A stretch of DNA of 64,000 nt from Microbacterium testaceum StLB037. GTDB lineage: Bacteria; Actinomycetota; Actinomycetes; Actinomycetales; Microbacteriaceae. The stretch is from NCBI RefSeq assembly GCF_000202635.1, contig NC_015125.1:2728001-2792000 (forward strand), written 5' to 3'. The position numbers were made by a program, and so were the translations under genes. The notes beneath the pieces are model-generated. The model was not told where the DNA came from. It made no database searches and saw only the letters and a program-made list of their open reading frames with translations. Shown piece after piece: positions 50,381-59,719 of this stretch; the first letter of the stretch is position 1; the number at the start of each line of letters is the position of its first letter.

Positions 50381-51510
50381 GCGTCGTCCTGCGCGGCATC
50401 ACCTGGGAGCACGCGCGTGGGTACGGCAGCGTCGCGGCGTCGGCCCGGGCATACCGGACGGTCGCTCCCGACGTCGAGGTGAGATGGGATCAGCGCTCGC
50501 TGCAGTCCTTCGCCGACCAGCCGCTCGAAGAGCTCGTGCGCGACTACGACCTGCTCGTCATCGACCACCCGCACATCCCCTTCGCCGCGGAGGAGGGCCT
50601 CTTCGCGCGTCTCGACGGCAGCGGCCACGATGACGAGCTCGCGGTCCTCGCCGCGCAGTCGGTCGGGTCCTCGCACGCGTCGTACGCGCACGCCGGAGGG
50701 CAATGGGCCCTCGCGACGGATGCGGCCGCCCAGGTCGCGGCGTTCCGCCCCGACCTGCTTCCCGAGCCGCCGCGCGATTGGCCGAGCGTGCTCTCCCTCG
50801 CGGCCGAGGGGAGGGTGCTGTGGCCCTACAAGCCGGTCGACGCCTTCTCGAGTCTCATCACGGTCGCCGCCGGCGACGGCGAGGAGGCGATGCGGGCTCC
50901 CGGCGTGTTCCTGTCCGCGGACGCGCTCGGCGGGGCGATGGCCACCCTCCGCGCTCTCGCTCGGGCCGTGCCGGCGGGATGCGCGACGTGGAACCCCATC
51001 CAGACCGCCGACGCGCTCAGCGAGGGCACGCGGTACTGCTACGCCCCGTTGCTGTTCGGCTATTCGAACTACGCGCGCGCGGGCTTCCGCGCGCACCGTC
51101 TGCGGTACGTCGACATCCCGGCATCCCGTCGAGGGGTGCGCGGGTCGCTGTTGGGCGGTGCGGGCGTCGCCGTCTCGTCGCGGTCCCTCCACACGGCCGA
51201 GGCGATCGCGCACGCCTTCTGGCTCGCCTCGGCCGAGGTGCAGGCCGGTGTCTACTACGACGCCGGCGGACAGCCGGGCAACGCGGTCGCGTGGGACGAC
51301 GACCGCACGAACGCCGACAGCCTCGACTTCTTCCGGGGAACCCGCGCGACGCTCGAAGGGGCGTACGTCCGGCCGCGCTGGCCCCGCTACATCGACCTGC
51401 AGAACGCCCTCTCGCCCCTCGTGACCGCAGCCCTGCGCGGCGAGCTGACCGACGACGAGCTACGCGCGCGCCTGGACGCCGGCGTCCGCGCCGCCGAGGA
51501 GGACCGATGA
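50377..51510 (+). CDS. Solute-binding-protein-like protein without a signal peptide
   Basis: A 377-residue protein resembling family 1 extracellular solute-binding proteins ([20 protein letters not shown] at the start, then a bilobal alpha/beta pattern and [17 protein letters not shown]). It has no signal peptide, no lipobox Cys and no hydrophobic leader, and its start is fixed by an ATGA overlap with the CoA-transferase stop. It is also coupled to the MaoC gene. A cytoplasmic protein with this fold may be an enzyme or a substrate carrier for its neighbours. Function unknown. Confidence 0.82.
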   Translation: MSVVLRGITWEHARGYGSVAASARAYRTVAPDVEVRWDQRSLQSFADQPLEELVRDYDLLVIDHPHIPFAAEEGLFARLDGSGHDDELAVLAAQSVGSSHASYAHAGGQWALATDAAAQVAAFRPDLLPEPPRDWPSVLSLAAEGRVLWPYKPVDAFSSLITVAAGDGEEAMRAPGVFLSADALGGAMATLRALARAVPAGCATWNPIQTADALSEGTRYCYAPLLFGYSNYARAGFRAHRLRYVDIPASRRGVRGSLLGGAGVAVSSRSLHTAEAIAHAFWLASAEVQAGVYYDAGGQPGNAVAWDDDRTNADSLDFFRGTRATLEGAYVRPRWPRYIDLQNALSPLVTAALRGELTDDELRARLDAGVRAAEEDR

Positions 51511-51974
51511 GAACGATGGATCGCTGGTTCGACGACTACGCCGTCGGAGAGACGCGCGAGACGGTGGGGCGCACCATCACCGAGGGCGACATCGTCCTGC
51601 ACGCCGGCCAGACCGGCGACTTCTTCCCCCACCACATGGATGCCGAGTGGATGGCGACCCAACCCGCCGGGCAGCGCATCGCCCACGGCACGCTGATCCT
51701 CTCGGTCGCGGTCGGCATGACCGCCGGCGACATCAACCCGCAGTCGATGAGCTACGGGTACGACCGGATCCGCTTCATCCGCCCCGTGTTCATCGGCGAC
51801 ACGATCCGCGTGACGGCCGAGATCACCGCCCTGCGCCCGCACGCCAGGACTCCGGATGCCACCGGCTACATCGACGAGCTCGTCACGGTGCGGAACCAGC
51901 ACGGTGACACGGTCATGGTGCTCACGCACGTGTACCTCGTCAACCGCCGCCCCGCGGGGGAGCGCGACGTGTGA
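51507..51974 (+). CDS. MaoC-family (R)-specific hydratase/dehydratase
   Basis: A 155-residue hot-dog-fold protein. The hydratase motif is [13 protein letters not shown], with the catalytic Asp and His in the family's spacing. Then come [15 protein letters not shown] and [18 protein letters not shown]. MaoC proteins add water to, or remove it from, enoyl- or hydroxyacyl-CoA. This fits an acyl-CoA made by the CoA-transferase two genes upstream. The ATG overlaps the SBP-like stop by 4 bases. An in-frame ATG at 51516 is possible. Confidence 0.9.
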   Translation: MRTMDRWFDDYAVGETRETVGRTITEGDIVLHAGQTGDFFPHHMDAEWMATQPAGQRIAHGTLILSVAVGMTAGDINPQSMSYGYDRIRFIRPVFIGDTIRVTAEITALRPHARTPDATGYIDELVTVRNQHGDTVMVLTHVYLVNRRPAGERDV

Positions 51975-52011
51975 CGCGGGGGTCGGCCCGCGGCATCCCT
52001 ACACTGGGCGG

Positions 52012-53031
52012 ATGGTCAGGCTGAGCGACGTCGCCGCGCGTGCCGGGGTATCGGTCTCGGCCGTCTCCCGGGTCCTCAGCGATGCGCCGAACACCCGGGT
52101 GAGCGAGACGACCCGCCGGCGGATCCACGAGGCGGCGGCCGAACTCGGCTATCGTCCGAACTTCGCGGCCCGCGCACTGAAGTCCGCGCGCACGCACGTC
52201 GTCGGTCTCGTCGTGCCCGATGTGACGAACGCCGTCTTCACCGAGCTGTTGCACGGCGTCGAAGACGAGGCGTACCGCCTCGGTTACGTCGTGCTGCTGG
52301 CCCGGGCGGATGGTCTGCCCGAGGGCGTCGACATCATCGGACGACTGATCGGCGAGGGGCGCGTCGACGGGCTGATCGTGCAGACCGGCGACGCGATGCC
52401 CGACAGCGACATCGCCCGACTGATCGCGGGCCGCCTGCCCGTCGTCTTCGTCAACTCGATCCATCCCGAGGGGGCGGGGTCGGTCGTCCTCGATGACGAG
52501 CGCGGTGCGGGCATCGCCGTCGATCATCTCGTGGGTCTCGGTCACCGCCGTATCGCGCTCGTCGGAGGCCTCGCCTCGTCCGACACGGCGCGCCGCCGCG
52601 AGATCGGATTCCGCGCCGCGATGGAGCGGGCGGGCCTCGAGGTCGGCGACCACGATGTCACGCGCCTCGGGTACGAACCCGAACGGGGTGCGGAGGCCTT
52701 GACCCGCCTGTGGACGGGGGAGGGACGGCCGAGCGCCGTCGTCGTCGCGAACGTCAACGCCGCGTACGGTGTGCTCACCGCAGCGCACCGCCTGGGGGTG
52801 AGTGTGCCCGAGGATCTGTCCGTGGTGGCGATCCACGACGCATGGACGGCCGAACATTCGTGGCCGCCCCTCACGACGGTCCGGATGCCGCTGCGCGAGC
52901 TGGGCGCGACGGCGCTTCGGGCGATGGTCGAGAGCCTGGCGTCGGGGGCCCGCGCGGATGCCGTGGTGACCGACCCCGAACCGGTCCTCGTCGTGCGGGC
53001 ATCGACGGCGGAGCCTCGCGTAAAGAACTGA
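52012..53031 (+). CDS. LacI-family transcriptional regulator
   Basis: A 339-residue repressor-type regulator. The HTH and hinge are residues 1-57 (LSDVAARAGVSVSAVSRVLS, LGYRPNFAARALKS). The periplasmic-binding-like sensor domain follows (VVGLVVPDVTNAVFTELLHG, DHLVGLGHRRIALVGG, LSVVAIHDAWTAE). ATG 52012 lies 6 bases after TACACT, so a separate leaderless transcript is likely in addition to read-through from MaoC (37-base gap). Probable targets are CAAACG-type sites at 49132 and 57236-57277. Confidence 0.93.
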   Translation: MVRLSDVAARAGVSVSAVSRVLSDAPNTRVSETTRRRIHEAAAELGYRPNFAARALKSARTHVVGLVVPDVTNAVFTELLHGVEDEAYRLGYVVLLARADGLPEGVDIIGRLIGEGRVDGLIVQTGDAMPDSDIARLIAGRLPVVFVNSIHPEGAGSVVLDDERGAGIAVDHLVGLGHRRIALVGGLASSDTARRREIGFRAAMERAGLEVGDHDVTRLGYEPERGAEALTRLWTGEGRPSAVVVANVNAAYGVLTAAHRLGVSVPEDLSVVAIHDAWTAEHSWPPLTTVRMPLRELGATALRAMVESLASGARADAVVTDPEPVLVVRASTAEPRVKN

Positions 53032-53087
53032 TCTATTGCGCCAATTCGGCGGCGATATCCGGGCTCTCGCACCTATTTCTTCCTAGT

Positions 53088-53105
53088 CATCGGATGAATC
53101 TGATG
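53088..53105. promoter_or_regulatory. Putative FCD-regulator sites before the AKR-FucD operon
   Basis: CATC-G-GATG (53088-53096) immediately followed by AATC-T-GATG (53097-53105), about 25-43 bases upstream of the AKR start. They match the motif around the GntR gene. Confidence 0.6.
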
Positions 53106-53130
53106 TAGGCTGGGAGAAAAGGAGGCGACC

Positions 53131-54108
53131 ATGCGCACTCGTGCACTGCGGCACGGAACACCGCTCACCGAGATCGGCCTCGGCGCGGCCCAACTCGGGA
53201 ACCTGTACCGCGAGACGACCGAGGCGGAGGTCGACGAGTCGGTCGACACCGCGTGGGACGGGGGCATCCGATACTTCGACACCGCCCCGCACTACGGGCT
53301 CGGTCTCTCGGAGCGACGCCTCGGCGCGCGCCTCGCGCATCGCCCGCGCGAGGAGTTCGTCATCTCGACCAAGGTCGGACGGGTGCTCGAGCCGAGCCCC
53401 GAGACCGCGCATCTGCGCGACGACGACGGGTTCGACGTCCCGCGCGACGTCGTCCGGCGGTGGGACTTCAGCCGCGACGGCATCCTGCGCTCGGTCGAGG
53501 ACTCCCTCCGGCGCACGGGGCTCGACCGCTTCGACATCCTCTACCTGCACGATCCCGACGACCATTTCGCTCAGGCGTCGACCGAGGGCATCGGCGCGCT
53601 CATCGAGCTGCGCGAGCAGGGAGTGGTCTCGGCCGTCGGCGCCGGGATGAACGCGGCGGACCCGCTCGCCGAGCTCATCCGACGCTCCGACGTCGACGTC
53701 GTGATGTGCGCCGGTCGGTACACGCTCCTCGACGACTCCGCCGCCGCCGAACTGCTCCCGCTCGCCCAGGAGCGCGGCGTGGGCGTGGTGGCCGCCGGGG
53801 TGTTCAACTCCGGACTCCTCAGCGCGCCGCGCCCGCCGGCGGACGCCACCTACGACTACCAACCCGCGCCGCCCGAGCTGATCGCGCGGGCGAACGCGAT
53901 CGCCGACATCAGCGAGCGCCACGGGGTGACCCTGCCCGACGTCGCGGTGGCCTTCGCCCTGCGGCATCCCGCGGTCGTCTCGGTCGTCCTCGGCGCGCGA
54001 GGACGCCGCCAGGTCGCGCAGAACCTCGATCGCGCCGCCACGCCCATTCCCGACGACCTCTGGCGCGACCTCGCCGAGGCAGACCTCATCTCCAAGGAAG
54101 ACGCATGA
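53131..54108 (+). CDS. Aldo/keto reductase, probable L-fucose (sugar 1-) dehydrogenase
   Basis: A 325-residue AKR. The tetrad residues are Asp and Tyr in [15 protein letters not shown], Lys in [12 protein letters not shown], and His in [10 protein letters not shown]. This subgroup ([14 protein letters not shown] at the start) includes sugar 1-dehydrogenases such as D-threo-aldose and L-fucose dehydrogenase, which make the lactone. AAAAGGAGG is a strong ribosome site. The stop overlaps the L-fuconate dehydratase ATG by 4 bases, the main support for L-fucose as substrate. Confidence 0.9.
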   Translation: MRTRALRHGTPLTEIGLGAAQLGNLYRETTEAEVDESVDTAWDGGIRYFDTAPHYGLGLSERRLGARLAHRPREEFVISTKVGRVLEPSPETAHLRDDDGFDVPRDVVRRWDFSRDGILRSVEDSLRRTGLDRFDILYLHDPDDHFAQASTEGIGALIELREQGVVSAVGAGMNAADPLAELIRRSDVDVVMCAGRYTLLDDSAAAELLPLAQERGVGVVAAGVFNSGLLSAPRPPADATYDYQPAPPELIARANAIADISERHGVTLPDVAVAFALRHPAVVSVVLGARGRRQVAQNLDRAATPIPDDLWRDLAEADLISKEDA

Positions 54109-55406
54109 CCACGATCACCGCCGTCACCGCGCACGACGTGCGCTTTCCGACCTCGCTCAGCATGGACGGGTCGGATGCCATGAACAAGGACGGCGACTAC
54201 TCCGCCGCCTACGTGGTGGTGCACACCGACGACCCGGAGCTGAAGGGCTACGGCTTCACGTTCACCATCGGCCGCGGCAACGACCTGTGCGTGGAGGCGG
54301 CGCGTCAGCGTGGACTGCCCCTCGTCGGACGCTCGGTCGAAGACGCGGTCGCAGACCTCGGGGGTGTCTACCGCGATCTCGCCTCCGACTCCCAGCTGCG
54401 CTGGCTCGGCCCCGAGAAAGGCGTCGTCCACCTCGGGATGGCGGCGGTCATGAACGCGATGTGGGATCTCGCCGCGCGGGTCGCTCAGAAGCCGCTCTGG
54501 CGCCTGCTCGCCGACATGACGCCGGAGCAGCTCGTCGATGTCGCCGACATGCGCTACCTGTCGGACGCCCTCACGCGCGACGAGGCCATCGGCATCCTCA
54601 CCGAACTCGCCCCCACGCGCGCCGCGCGCATCGCCGAGCTCGAGGGCCGAGGCGGCTACCCCTGCTACACCACGAGTGCCGGCTGGCTCGGCTACAGCGA
54701 CGACAAGCTGCGGCGTCTGCTGCAGGAGGCCGTCGACGAGGGGTACCGCCACGTCAAGCTCAAGGTCGGGGCGAGCCTCGACGATGACATCCGGCGCCTG
54801 CGCATCGCGCGAGAGGTGATCGGGTGGGATGCCAACCTGATGATCGATGCGAACCAGGTCTGGGACGTCCCCGAGGCGATCGAGTGGATGAGCCACCTCG
54901 CCGAGTTCAAGCCGCTGTGGATCGAAGAGCCCACGAGCCCCGACGACGTGCTGGGGCACGCCGCGGTGCGCAAGGCCGTCGCCCCGATCGGCGTCGCGAC
55001 CGGCGAGCACGGGATGAACCGCGTGCTGTTCAAGCAGATGTTCCAGGCCGAGGCGATCGACTTCTGTCAGCTCGACTCCGCCCGCCTCGCGAGCGTGAAC
55101 GAGATCATCGCGGTCTACCTGATGGCCGCGAAGTTCGGGGTGCCGGTCTGCCCGCACGCCGGCGGGGTCGGTCTGTGCGAGCTCGTGCAGCACCTGTCGA
55201 TCTTCGACTTCGTGTGCGTCTCCGGGACGCTCGAGAACCGTGTGACCGAGTTCGTCGACCACCTGCACGAGCACTTCGTCGACCCGTGCATCGTCGAGAA
55301 CGGCGCGTACGTGCTTCCCTCGTTGCCCGGCTACAGCGCCGAGATGCACGACGCCTCGGTCGCCGAGTACACCTTCCCCGAGGGAACGTACTGGGCGAGC
55401 CGGTGA
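54105..55406 (+). CDS. L-fuconate dehydratase (enolase superfamily)
   Basis: Removes water from L-fuconate to give 2-keto-3-deoxy-L-fuconate. It has 433 residues, the usual length of this subgroup (human ENOSF1 type). The N-terminal capping domain has [15 protein letters not shown] and [20 protein letters not shown]. The barrel has the catalytic KxK-type VKLKVG, metal-binding LMIDANQVW and [10 protein letters not shown], then ATGEHG and CPHAGGVG with the general acid/base His. The [11 protein letters not shown] loop is characteristic of FucD. Second gene of the AKR operon. It converges with the GntR gene, 3 bases between stops. Confidence 0.93.
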   Translation: MTTITAVTAHDVRFPTSLSMDGSDAMNKDGDYSAAYVVVHTDDPELKGYGFTFTIGRGNDLCVEAARQRGLPLVGRSVEDAVADLGGVYRDLASDSQLRWLGPEKGVVHLGMAAVMNAMWDLAARVAQKPLWRLLADMTPEQLVDVADMRYLSDALTRDEAIGILTELAPTRAARIAELEGRGGYPCYTTSAGWLGYSDDKLRRLLQEAVDEGYRHVKLKVGASLDDDIRRLRIAREVIGWDANLMIDANQVWDVPEAIEWMSHLAEFKPLWIEEPTSPDDVLGHAAVRKAVAPIGVATGEHGMNRVLFKQMFQAEAIDFCQLDSARLASVNEIIAVYLMAAKFGVPVCPHAGGVGLCELVQHLSIFDFVCVSGTLENRVTEFVDHLHEHFVDPCIVENGAYVLPSLPGYSAEMHDASVAEYTFPEGTYWASR

Positions 55407-55409
55407 CGA

Positions 55410-56147
55410 CTACCGGGCTTCGGGGTCTTCGTCCGCGTGGGCGGCGCTGAACTCCTCGACCCCCAGGAGATGGACCTGCATGCGGATGCGAGCCCGGGCC
55501 GGATCCCGACGGACGAGTTCGTCGAGGATCGCCCGGTGCTCGGCCTGCGTCTCACGCACCGAGCCGCGGTGCGTGATGGCGCGCCAGAGTCGCGCGCGGA
55601 ACGTGCGGCCCACGAGCGTGTCGATGATGGCGGCCAGCGCGGGATTGCCGCTCGCGCGGGCGATGATGCGGTGGAACTCGGTGTCGGCATCGATGAACCC
55701 CTCGAGGTCCATGTCGGGCTCGTTCTCGAGGATCGTGTCGACGACCCCGAGCGTGCGGTCGAGCTGCTGCAGCTCCTCCTCGGTGAGGCGGGTGGCGGCG
55801 AGCGAGACGGTCTCGGCCTCGAGCATGCGTCGCACCGCCAGCAGGTCGGCCGCGTGGGCGGGCTGCTGGAGGTCGGCGAGGAAGCCGAGCGGGCTCAGGA
55901 GGGTGCGGGGGTCGAGCGCGGTCACGTACGTGCCGTCGCCCTGTCGCGTCTCGAGGACGCCGAGCGTCGCAAGCGCACGGACGCCCTCTCGCAGCGATCC
56001 CCGCGAGACACCGAGCTGTGCCGCCAGGTCTTTCTCGATCGGCAGGCGCGACCCGGGACCGAGCTCTCCGCGCGTCAGCATCGTCTTGATGCCGTCGATG
56101 ACCACGTCCGTCTGGGAGCGCGGTGCGGAGACGAAGTCTTCGGTCAT
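55410..56147 (-). CDS. GntR-family regulator, FCD subfamily
   Basis: A 245-residue regulator. The winged HTH (about 12-75) contains LGPGSRLPIEKDLAAQLGVSR and SLREGVRALATLGVLETRQG. The all-helical FCD domain (about 95-235) has metal or ligand residues in DADTEFHRIIARASGN and ETQAEHRAILDEL. FCD regulators usually bind organic or sugar acids. It is divergent from the lactonase gene. CATC-N-GATG-like sites occur in that region and before three other island operons, so it is the probable local regulator. Confidence 0.93.
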   Translation of the reverse strand: MTEDFVSAPRSQTDVVIDGIKTMLTRGELGPGSRLPIEKDLAAQLGVSRGSLREGVRALATLGVLETRQGDGTYVTALDPRTLLSPLGFLADLQQPAHAADLLAVRRMLEAETVSLAATRLTEEELQQLDRTLGVVDTILENEPDMDLEGFIDADTEFHRIIARASGNPALAAIIDTLVGRTFRARLWRAITHRGSVRETQAEHRAILDELVRRDPARARIRMQVHLLGVEEFSAAHADEDPEAR

Positions 56148-56175
56148 GGCGGTCAGTCTACGGACTGGAAGGATT

Positions 56176-56238
56176 CATCGGAGGAATTCCCCCCGTTTCT
56201 GCCGAGAGAACCCCCGTCGGTGGCGAAAACCTCCGATG
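56176..56238. promoter_or_regulatory. Two mirrored FCD-regulator sites in the GntR-lactonase promoter region
   Basis: CATC-G-GAGG (56176-56184) and its exact reverse complement CCTC-C-GATG (56230-56238), 29 and 33 bases from the respective start codons of the divergent genes. One site serves each direction. Confidence 0.6.
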
Positions 56239-56270
56239 ATGATTGTCCGAACCCGCCCGAGGAGGCACGC

Positions 56271-57143
56271 ATGACCTTTCCCGTGATCGACGCTCACCAG
56301 CACGTGTGGGACCCGACCCGCGCGGAGTACGACTGGCTCACGCCGGATGCCGCCCCGATCGACGGGGTGATGACCTTCGCCGACGTCGCCCCCGAGCTTC
56401 GCGCCGCCGGCGTCGACTTCACGGTGCAGGTGCAGTCGGCCGACAATCCCGAGGACACGCAGCTGATGCGCGAGTCCGCAGCGGCCCACGCGGAGGTGGC
56501 CGGCATCGTCGGGTACGCCCCGCTCGAGGATCCCGAGCGGACGGAGCGCACGCTCGCGTCGTGGGAGGGCGACCCGCTCATGGTGGGGGTGCGGACTCTC
56601 ATCCACAACCAGCCCGACCCCGATTGGCTGCTGCGCCCGGAGGTCGACGCCTCGCTCGGACTCCTGGAAGAGCGTGGCCTCCCGTTCGACGTGGTCGCGG
56701 TGCTGCCGCGCCATGTCGAGATCATCCCGCTCGTCGCCGCTCGCCACCCCCGCCTGCGGATGGTGATCGACCACCTCGCGAAGCCTCCGATCGGTGTGAG
56801 CGACGGGGCGGAGTGGGGTCGTCTGATGAGTGCCGCCGCGGACAACGAGAACGTGTACGCCAAGGTGAGCGGGCTGTACTCGGCGACGGACGACGGCTCG
56901 GCCTGGACGACCGACCTCATCCGACCGTTCGTGGACCGTGCTCTCGAGATGTTCGGGCCGCAGCGGTTGATGTACGGCGGGGACTGGCCGATCTCGGTGC
57001 TTTCCGGGGGATACACCCGCGTGTGGAACGGTCTGCGCCCCCTCTTCGACGCGCTCGACCCCGACGCGCGCGAGAGGGTCCTGGGCCGCACGGCAGCCGA
57101 GTTCTACCGCTTGGACGCGGGCCGCCTGGGCCTTGGCGGCTGA
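56271..57143 (+). CDS. Amidohydrolase-family L-fuconolactonase
   Basis: A 290-residue TIM-barrel hydrolase (COG3618 type) that opens sugar lactones. The metal motif HxH is in VIDAHQHVWDP. Then come VDFTVQVQSADNPEDTQLM, MVIDHLAKPPI with its His, and RLMYGGDWPISVLSGGY with the catalytic Asp. It should hydrolyse L-fucono-lactone made by the AKR to L-fuconate for FucD. GAGGAGG is an excellent ribosome site. It is transcribed alone and is divergent from the GntR gene. Confidence 0.92.
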   Translation: MTFPVIDAHQHVWDPTRAEYDWLTPDAAPIDGVMTFADVAPELRAAGVDFTVQVQSADNPEDTQLMRESAAAHAEVAGIVGYAPLEDPERTERTLASWEGDPLMVGVRTLIHNQPDPDWLLRPEVDASLGLLEERGLPFDVVAVLPRHVEIIPLVAARHPRLRMVIDHLAKPPIGVSDGAEWGRLMSAAADNENVYAKVSGLYSATDDGSAWTTDLIRPFVDRALEMFGPQRLMYGGDWPISVLSGGYTRVWNGLRPLFDALDPDARERVLGRTAAEFYRLDAGRLGLGG

Positions 57144-57182
57144 ACTCGATCACAATCCCAAAAATCCCTGGAAACAACAATT

Positions 57183-57229
57183 CATCTGATGTATCGTCGG
57201 ACCTAAGCCTGAGGCCGCGCGATCAGATC
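57183..57229. promoter_or_regulatory. FCD-regulator sites before the importer operon
   Basis: A perfect CATC-T-GATG (57183-57191) within AATTCATCTGATGTAT, and a second GATC-A-GATC (57221-57229), both upstream of the solute-binding protein gene. Confidence 0.6.
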
Positions 57230-57235
57230 AGAACG

Positions 57236-57277
57236 CAAACGTTTGATCAAATGCGAGTCGCGGGATAACGTTTGACC
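57236..57277. promoter_or_regulatory. Two LacI-type operator-like sites before the importer operon
   Basis: CAAACGTTTGATC (57236-57248), which contains the perfect palindrome CAAACGTTTG, and ATAACGTTTGACC (57265-57277), 29 bases apart. They resemble the site before the CoA-transferase operon. Confidence 0.55.
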
Positions 57278-57343
57278 AATTCGCCCGGATCGTCACAGCT
57301 CCCGATAACCGGGCGGAGCGGCAGCTCACACAAAGGAGTGTCA

Positions 57344-58660
57344 ATGAAGACCACACGCATCCTTGCGGCCGGTGCGGCGCTCGCCGTCGCGGCGCTCGCG
57401 CTCGCCGGGTGTTCCGGCGACGCCACGGGCGGGACGGCGACGCAGGCGCAGACCGATTCGGGCGGCAAGATCACCGTCTGGGTCGACCCGCCCCGCGTCC
57501 CCGCGGCAGAGGCGTTCCAGAAGGCGTACCCCGACATCCCCATCGACGTCGTGCAGATCGACGGCACGGTCGGCGGCAAGACGGTGAAGCAGTCGTTCGC
57601 CAACTTCGACGCGGCCGGCTCGGGCTGGCCCGACGCGATCTTCTTCCCGTCGAACGACGACATCGCCTGGGCGACCAACTCGACCAGCAACTACGCGGCC
57701 GACCTGACCGACATCATGGCCGACACCATCAAGGGCTACGACCCGGCCGTGCTGTCGTTCTGCGACATCGACGGCAAGATCCGGTGCCTGCGCAACGACG
57801 CGGCGCCCGACGTGTTCTGGTACAACAAGGCCTTCTTCGACCAGAACGGCTACACCCTGCCCACCACGTGGGAAGAGTACGGCGACCTCGCGGTCAAGAT
57901 CGCCGCCGAGCACCCGGGCAAGATCAGCGGTTTCCTGGGCGACGCGTACGCGATCAACCGGTACCTGCAGGCGTCGGGCTGCCCGACGAACGACCGCGTC
58001 TCCGAGAGCGAAGCGCACATCGACCTCTCCGACGCGACCTGCACCCGGGCGACCGAGCTGCTCGACAAGATGTACAAGGGCAAGGCGCTCAGCACGCAGG
58101 GCATCTTCGACGGTGACGCGGCGACCGAGGGCCAGAACCTCGTGATGAGCCCCGGAGCGGCGTGGTGGGGCAACTACCTCTTCCGCGACACCTGGAAGAT
58201 CCCGGCCGGTCAGATGACCGCGGCGGCTCCGCTGCCCTGGAAGGGCGACTCGAAGCCGTCGACCGGTAACGAGGGCGGTGGCCTCTGGGGTGCCTCGTCG
58301 CACATCACGGGCAAGGAGCTCGAGAACACGCTGACGTTCATGAAGTTCGTCGCGACCGACCCGCGTTGGCAGGTCGACCTCAGCACCGGTCTTCCCGGCT
58401 ACGGACCCGTCCAGGACCAGTGGCTCGCGAAGCTCGAGGCGGACAAGTACTTCGCCGACGTGCCCACGACGCAGGCGGCGTTCAAGACCGCCCTGGGCGA
58501 AGTGCAGCCGTACTCGTACATGCTCTACGACACCGGCTCGGTGTGGACCGAGACGGTCAGCCCGACCCTCATCTCGGGCGGCACCGTGCCCGACGCCATC
58601 ACCAAGTTCGGCGACGAACTCGTGAACCAGGCCAAGTCGGTCGGCTACACCGTCCAGTGA
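57344..58660 (+). CDS. ABC sugar transporter solute-binding lipoprotein (family 1)
   Basis: A 438-residue lipoprotein that captures the sugar outside the membrane. The signal ends in LALAGC (Cys23). The mature protein has ITVWVDPPRVPAAEAFQKAY, a bilobal layout, DVFWYNKAFFDQNGYTLPTTWEEY and WWGNYLFRDTW, typical of MalE-like family 1 proteins. CAAAGGAG is the ribosome site. It is followed after 81 bases by two permease genes. By operon content the ligand is probably L-fucose or a fucoside. Confidence 0.93.
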   Translation: MKTTRILAAGAALAVAALALAGCSGDATGGTATQAQTDSGGKITVWVDPPRVPAAEAFQKAYPDIPIDVVQIDGTVGGKTVKQSFANFDAAGSGWPDAIFFPSNDDIAWATNSTSNYAADLTDIMADTIKGYDPAVLSFCDIDGKIRCLRNDAAPDVFWYNKAFFDQNGYTLPTTWEEYGDLAVKIAAEHPGKISGFLGDAYAINRYLQASGCPTNDRVSESEAHIDLSDATCTRATELLDKMYKGKALSTQGIFDGDAATEGQNLVMSPGAAWWGNYLFRDTWKIPAGQMTAAAPLPWKGDSKPSTGNEGGGLWGASSHITGKELENTLTFMKFVATDPRWQVDLSTGLPGYGPVQDQWLAKLEADKYFADVPTTQAAFKTALGEVQPYSYMLYDTGSVWTETVSPTLISGGTVPDAITKFGDELVNQAKSVGYTVQ

Positions 58661-58741
58661 GTCCGCGGCCAGGGCGCCGGTGAGAACCGGTGCCCTGGCC
58701 CCCTGTTTTCCCCCGGAAGTCGATTCCCCAGGAAAGAAGTC

Positions 58742-59719
58742 ATGACCGTCACCGCCACAGAAACGCTCACCACAGCCGAGCGACGCGGGGCCGTGCCCCG
58801 CCGTTCCTCGGGGCGTCGGCGCGCTCCCCACCGTGTCGAGGCCCGCGGGGCCTGGATCCTCATGGCGCCGTACGCGGCCCTGTTCCTCGTCGCCGCCGCC
58901 ATCCCCATCTGCTACGCCTTCTGGATCTCGCTCCAGAAGGCACCGACCATGGTCAATCCGAAATCCGGGTTCGGCGGTCTCGACGCCTACATCACCGCCG
59001 TCACCGACTTCCGGTTCTTCGACACGTTCATCAACATCTTCACGGTCATGATCGTGTGGCTGCCGCTGATGATCGTGGGCATCGTCGGTCTCGCGCTGCT
59101 GGTGCACGCGAGCCCCGGGCGCTTCGGCGGCGCGATGCGCTTCGTGTACTTCCTGCCCGGCGCCCTCGCCGGCATCGCCAACTTCGTGCTGTGGGTGTAC
59201 CTGCTCAACCCCTCCATCTCCCCGATCGCGTTCCTCTGGCAGGGCATGGGGGTCGACAACCTCAAAGAGGTCACCACCACCGAGAACCTGCCCTGGATCC
59301 TCACCGCCATGCTGTTCTTCCAGGGCGTCGGAACCTGGATCGTCATCGTCAACGGGGGCCTGAACGGCATCGCCGAGGAGGTCTTCGAGGCGGCCAAGAT
59401 CGACGGGGCAAACTCGTGGCAGCTCGCGTGGAACATCAAGCTCCCGCTCATCCGCCCCTGGATCGGCTACGCCGCGCTGATGAACCTCGCCTACGGCTTC
59501 CAGCTGTTCCTCGAGCCCTACCTGCTGCGGCAGATCTCGTCGGGATCGGTGGATGCCGAGTGGGCACCGACGCAGCTCGGGTACGCCTTCGCCTTCACCA
59601 ACCGCAACTTCCCGGCCGCCGCGGCGATGTCGATCATCCTGCTGGTGATCACTCTCGCGATCGGCATGTTCATCGTGTTCAAGAGCGGCCTGTTCGGCGA
59701 AGAGGAGAAGTCCCAGTGA
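58742..59719 (+). CDS. ABC sugar transporter permease, MalF/UgpA type
   Basis: A 325-residue permease with six helices after a cytoplasmic basic N-terminus. The first helix begins ILMAPYAALFLVAAAIPICYA. The EAA coupling loop is EEVFEAAKIDGANSWQLAWN followed by KLPLIRP, intact. GAAAG precedes the ATG. The GTGA overlap with the next gene indicates coupling with the second permease. No ATPase gene is in the operon, so a shared MsmK/MsiK-like ATPase elsewhere is expected. Confidence 0.92.
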   Translation: MTVTATETLTTAERRGAVPRRSSGRRRAPHRVEARGAWILMAPYAALFLVAAAIPICYAFWISLQKAPTMVNPKSGFGGLDAYITAVTDFRFFDTFINIFTVMIVWLPLMIVGIVGLALLVHASPGRFGGAMRFVYFLPGALAGIANFVLWVYLLNPSISPIAFLWQGMGVDNLKEVTTTENLPWILTAMLFFQGVGTWIVIVNGGLNGIAEEVFEAAKIDGANSWQLAWNIKLPLIRPWIGYAALMNLAYGFQLFLEPYLLRQISSGSVDAEWAPTQLGYAFAFTNRNFPAAAAMSIILLVITLAIGMFIVFKSGLFGEEEKSQ

